A stretch of 9,247 nt of DNA, taken from the NCBI GenBank assembly GCA_905373085.1, contig CAJPRR010000090.1, forward strand, positions 1 through 9,247, read 5' to 3'. Shown one piece after another: positions 6,512 to 9,247 of the stretch (position 1 is its first letter; every line of letters begins with the position of its first letter). The translations under genes and the position numbers were made by a program. The notes beneath the pieces are model-generated. The model searched no databases. It saw only the letters and a list, made by a program, of their open reading frames with translations, and was not told the DNA's origin. The DNA is from an uncultured Selenomonas sp. GTDB lineage: Bacteria; Bacillota; Negativicutes; Selenomonadales; Selenomonadaceae.

Positions 6512-7948
6512 TCACTTCGCCAACAATTTCTCATAGAGCGCCTTGTATTCTCCTGCCGATTTCTTCCAGCTGAAGTCCGCCTGCATGGCGTTTCGGACGA
6601 TCTTCTGCCAGATTTCAAGCGTGCTGCATTCGCGGATGGCGCGCTTGACGGCATACATCATCTCGTGCGCGTTGTAGTTTTGGAAGAGGTAGCCCGTGCC
6701 CTCGCCCGTCTTGTTGCTGAACTGCGTGACCGTGTCCTTGAGTCCGCCCGTCTCGCGCACGACGGGAATCGTGCCGTAGCGCATGGCGATGAGCTGGCCG
6801 ATGCCGCACGGCTCGTAGTTCGACGGCATGAGGAAGACGGTCGCGCCCGCGTAGATGCGCTGCGCAAGCTCGTTCGAGAAGCGAATGTTCGCCGAGACCT
6901 TGCTCGGAAAGCGCCACGCAAGTCCCTTGAACCAATCCTCGTAGACCTTGTCGCCCGTGCCGAGGACGACGAACTGGATGTCCTCGTGCTGCAGGATCTC
7001 GTCCATGACGCGCACGATGAGGTCAAGACCCTTGGGCGGCACGAGGCGCGAGACAAGCGCGACCATCGGGATCTGACGGTTCTCGGGCAGCCCGAGCTGC
7101 TTTTGCAGCGCGACCTTGTTGTCGATCTTGCGGTCGATGGACGTGATGTCGAACGTCTCATAGATTGCCTTGTCCGTCGCCGGGTTGTAGACGTCATAAT
7201 CGAGTCCGTTGACGATGCCGTAGATGTCCGCGCTTCTCTTCCGCAGAAGCCCGTCGAGCATCTCGCCAAAGTATTCGTACTGGATCTCCTTCGCATAGGT
7301 GCGCGAAACCGTCGAGATGTAGTCGGCGTAAGTCAGACCGCCCTTCATGAAGTTGACGGCATCGTAGAATTCCAGGTCGCCGTTCGTGAAATACTTCCAG
7401 TCAAGTCCCAAGACGTCCTGCATGACGTTCTTCGGGAAGACGCCCTGATACTTGAGGTTGTGGATCGTGTAGAGCGTGCGAATCTTCTCGTAGCGCGCAT
7501 CGCCCATGTGCTCAAGCTTCAAGAGCACGGGAACAAGTCCCGCGTGCCAGTCGTTCGCATGGATGATGTCGGGCCGGAAGTCCATCGCTTCCAAGAGATT
7601 CAAGGCGGCGCGCGCGAAGAAAGAGAAGCGCTCCGCATCGTCGTCGTAGCCGTAGAAGCCCTCACGGTAGAAGTATTCTTCGTTGTCGATGAAGTAGTAG
7701 GTCACGCCGTCCATGACGAGGCGATCGACGCCGACGAACTTGTCGCGCCACGCGACATTCAGCGTGCCGTCGTAAAGGTGCTCCATCTTGTCGATGTATT
7801 CCTTCGGAATCTTGCCGAACTTCGGCATGACGACGCGGATGTCAACGCCCTGCTTGACGAGTTCCTTGGGGAGAGATCCCGCGACATCCGCCAGTCCTCC
7901 GGTCTTGGCAAAAGGCACGGCTTCGGCAGCAACATAAAGTACCCGCAT
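6512..7948 (-). CDS. glgA: Glycogen synthase GlgA (ADP-glucose, GT5)
   Basis: This 478-residue cytoplasmic enzyme transfers glucose from ADP-glucose to the non-reducing end of alpha-1,4-glucan. Length is normal for bacterial GlgA (about 477). The two Rossmann-like halves of a GT-B glycosyltransferase are visible. The N-terminal half has KTGGLADVAGSLP (15-27, with the ADP-glucose-binding K15), IIHANDWHAG (128-137) and TIHNLKYQG (161-169, H163). The C-terminal half has VSRLVPPKG (299-307, with R301 and K306) and NYEPCGIGQL (377-386, with catalytic E379), followed by TGGLKDTV (400-407). These sites line up with the E. coli enzyme (K15, H161, E377). The ATG follows an AAGGGGG ribosome site. The gene lies 132 bases after glgB and is followed by its own terminator. 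All key residues are present, so it should be active. Confidence 0.97.
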   Translation of the reverse strand: MRVLYVAAEAVPFAKTGGLADVAGSLPKELVKQGVDIRVVMPKFGKIPKEYIDKMEHLYDGTLNVAWRDKFVGVDRLVMDGVTYYFIDNEEYFYREGFYGYDDDAERFSFFARAALNLLEAMDFRPDIIHANDWHAGLVPVLLKLEHMGDARYEKIRTLYTIHNLKYQGVFPKNVMQDVLGLDWKYFTNGDLEFYDAVNFMKGGLTYADYISTVSRTYAKEIQYEYFGEMLDGLLRKRSADIYGIVNGLDYDVYNPATDKAIYETFDITSIDRKIDNKVALQKQLGLPENRQIPMVALVSRLVPPKGLDLIVRVMDEILQHEDIQFVVLGTGDKVYEDWFKGLAWRFPSKVSANIRFSNELAQRIYAGATVFLMPSNYEPCGIGQLIAMRYGTIPVVRETGGLKDTVTQFSNKTGEGTGYLFQNYNAHEMMYAVKRAIRECSTLEIWQKIVRNAMQADFSWKKSAGEYKALYEKLLAK

Positions 7949-8029
7949 GATATGAACCCCCTTCTATTCTGCGTGGCTTCCAGCCCCGCCCCGCAGCGCA
8001 CCATCTTTTCTATATCGCCCGCGCCCGCC

Positions 8030-8051
8030 GGAGAAGGCTCACGCCTTCTCC
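8030..8051 (-). other. Intercistronic hairpin between glgB and glgA
   Basis: A 9-bp perfect stem, GGAGAAGGC (8030-8038) with GCCTTCTCC (8043-8051), and a TCAC loop, 29 bases after the glgB stop. On the - strand it is followed by GGCGGGCGCGGG, not a T-run, so it is not a standard terminator. It may stabilise or separate the two coding parts of a shared message. Confidence 0.4.
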
Positions 8052-8080
8052 AAGACGAGCATGGATGCTGTTCCCCTGTT

Positions 8081-9247
8081 CTACTGGGCAGCCGCTTTTT
8101 TCTTGCTGCTCTTCTTCGAGGCCTTCTTCGCTCTCTTCGCCGGCTCGGTCTTGCGCGAATGAGCCTTGGCGGCAGACTTTTCTGCCGCCGGCTTTTCTGC
8201 CGCAGGCTCTTCCGCTGCAGGCTTCTTCGGCTCTTTTTCCTTCTTCTTCTCCACGCCTTTGACGACGAGGACTTCCGTCTCCTCTTCCGTCATGGAGCGT
8301 TTGACAAAGGGGAGCGTATCCTTGTGCCTCAGATAAATCGTCGCCATCGGCGGCACCGTAATGACGAGCGACTGCTCGCGGTCGTGCCAGGAGACGTCCT
8401 CCGTATGGAGATCGCCCTCGTTCTTCACGCCCGAGCCGCCGAATTCCTCGGCGTCGCTGTTGAAGACCTCGCGGTATTCGCCCTTCTTAGGCACGCCGAT
8501 GCGGTAGTCATGCCGTACCTCGGGCGTGAAGTTGCAGAGGACGACGAGGAAGTCCGCGGCATTGTCCGCCTTTCGGACGAAGGTGATGATGGAGTTCTCG
8601 CTGTCGTTGCAGTCGATCCACTCGAAGCCGTTCCAGTCGAAGTCAACTTCCCAGAACGGGCGGTTTTCCTTGTAGAATTTGTTCAAGGCGCGCGAGTATT
8701 CGAGCATCTTCGTGTGCATCGGGTACTCCTCGACGAGATGCCAATCGAGGCTGTCGTCGTAGTTCCACTCGATGAACTGCGCGAACTCGCCGCCCATGAA
8801 GAGGAGCTTCTTGCCGGGATGCGCCATCCAGTAGCCGAAGAAGCCGCGCAGTCCCGCGAACTTCTGCCAGTAGTCACCGGGCATCTTGCTCACGAGCGAG
8901 CACTTGCCGTGCACGACCTCGTCGTGCGACAGGGGCAGCACGAAGTTCTCGCTGAAAGCATACATGAAGGAGAACGTGACCTTGTCCTGGTTCCACTTGC
9001 GGTAGATGGGATCGAGGCTCATGTACGAGAGCATGTCGTTCATCCAGCCCATGTTCCACTTGTAGTTGAATCCCATGCCGCCCATGTAGACGGGCTTCGA
9101 GATTAGAGGCCAGGCCGTCGACTCCTCGGCGATCATCAAAGCGTCGGGATGGAACTTGAAGATCGCCTCGTTGAGCTTCTTGATGAAGTCCATGGCTTCC
9201 AAGTTGCCCGTGTCGCCGTACTTGTTCGGCTGCCACTCGCCGTCCTT
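8081..9247 (-). CDS. glgB: 1,4-alpha-glucan branching enzyme GlgB, N-terminal part outside window, with Lys/Ala-rich tail
   Basis: Partial: the frame is open to the right edge, giving 388 visible residues. The enzyme cuts alpha-1,4 chains and rejoins them as alpha-1,6 branches in glycogen. Visible GH13 signatures are ALMIAEEST (acid/base Glu at visible residue 41, codon 9125-9127), GGMGFNYKWNMGWMNDML, and LPLSHDEVVHGKCSL (stabilising Asp at visible 109). LFMGGEFAQFIEW and the C-terminal beta domain, ending near PPMATIYLR, follow. The nucleophile Asp (region II) and the CBM48 domain lie beyond the window edge. After the normal family end there are about 80 extra residues. The last 56 or so are very rich in Lys, Ala, Glu and Pro and end KKASKKSSKKKAAAQ. 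GlgB in most bacteria stops soon after the beta domain, so this tail is an extension. The gene leads the visible cluster, with glgA next. A TTG at 9200-9202 is only an internal Leu codon, not a start. Confidence 0.96.
   Translation of the reverse strand, partial: KDGEWQPNKYGDTGNLEAMDFIKKLNEAIFKFHPDALMIAEESTAWPLISKPVYMGGMGFNYKWNMGWMNDMLSYMSLDPIYRKWNQDKVTFSFMYAFSENFVLPLSHDEVVHGKCSLVSKMPGDYWQKFAGLRGFFGYWMAHPGKKLLFMGGEFAQFIEWNYDDSLDWHLVEEYPMHTKMLEYSRALNKFYKENRPFWEVDFDWNGFEWIDCNDSENSIITFVRKADNAADFLVVLCNFTPEVRHDYRIGVPKKGEYREVFNSDAEEFGGSGVKNEGDLHTEDVSWHDREQSLVITVPPMATIYLRHKDTLPFVKRSMTEEETEVLVVKGVEKKKEKEPKKPAAEEPAAEKPAAEKSAAKAHSRKTEPAKRAKKASKKSSKKKAAAQ
8165..8224 (-). repeat. Four 5-residue repeats in the GlgB tail
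   Basis: The tail codes for four consecutive 5-residue units: KPAAE, EPAAE, KPAAE and KSAAK. At DNA level the units share a CTGCCGC-type core (+ strand view) with small differences, so the array probably grew by slippage or local duplication and then drifted. Confidence 0.7.

Noticed and set aside
8165..8224. Short repeats as a CRISPR array or mobile element end
   Set aside because: The repeats are 15 bases, in frame, without spacers, and code for the 5-residue units of the GlgB tail.
8081..9202. glgB as a complete short gene starting at 9202
   Set aside because: The frame stays open to the window edge and the residues before 9202 (KDGEWQPNKYGDTGN) fit GlgB. The true start is outside the window.

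Overview
The window reads as a chromosomal segment of a GC-rich, Firmicutes-type bacterium. A Negativicute (Selenomonas-like) is my best guess, based on overall GC near 60%, a glycogen gene set carrying a GH13/GH77 fusion, and a DUF2225 gene next to a DUF4127 gene. This is an inference from gene content and codon use; there is no rRNA or other marker gene to prove it.

Bases 1-385 (+ strand) hold the end of a HigB/RelE-type toxin gene and its complete HigA-type antitoxin gene, overlapping by ATGA. This small module is less GC-rich (about 51% by hand count) than the rest and points toward the other genes. A perfect 21-bp hairpin with T-runs on both sides (400-444) closes both the toxin-antitoxin unit and the opposite-strand gene cluster.

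Everything from 461 to the right edge is on the - strand and is read right to left. First comes glgB (glycogen branching enzyme, 5' end outside the window), with an unusual Lys/Ala/Pro-rich C-terminal tail. Next are glgA (glycogen synthase), then a 1149-residue fusion of a GH13 maltodextrin/glycogen hydrolase with a GH77 4-alpha-glucanotransferase. The cluster ends with a zinc-ribbon/TPR-like DUF2225 protein and an exported DUF4127 protein of unknown function.

The glycogen genes form a build-and-break set. GlgA extends alpha-1,4 chains from ADP-glucose and GlgB adds alpha-1,6 branches. The fusion enzyme can cut maltodextrins or branch chains and reshuffle the short products. ADP-glucose pyrophosphorylase (glgC/glgD) and glycogen phosphorylase are not in the window; they may lie upstream of glgB. 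Hairpins lie in the glgB-glgA, glgA-fusion and fusion-DUF2225 gaps. Only the one after glgA looks like a good terminator, so the fusion gene may have its own promoter and structured leader.

I saw no tRNA, rRNA, CRISPR array, insertion sequence or attachment site, and no stretch over 300 bases lacks a gene. No clearly new system is visible. The most unusual items are the GH13/GH77 fusion, the histone-like tail on GlgB, and the uncharacterised exported DUF4127 gene at the end of the cluster.
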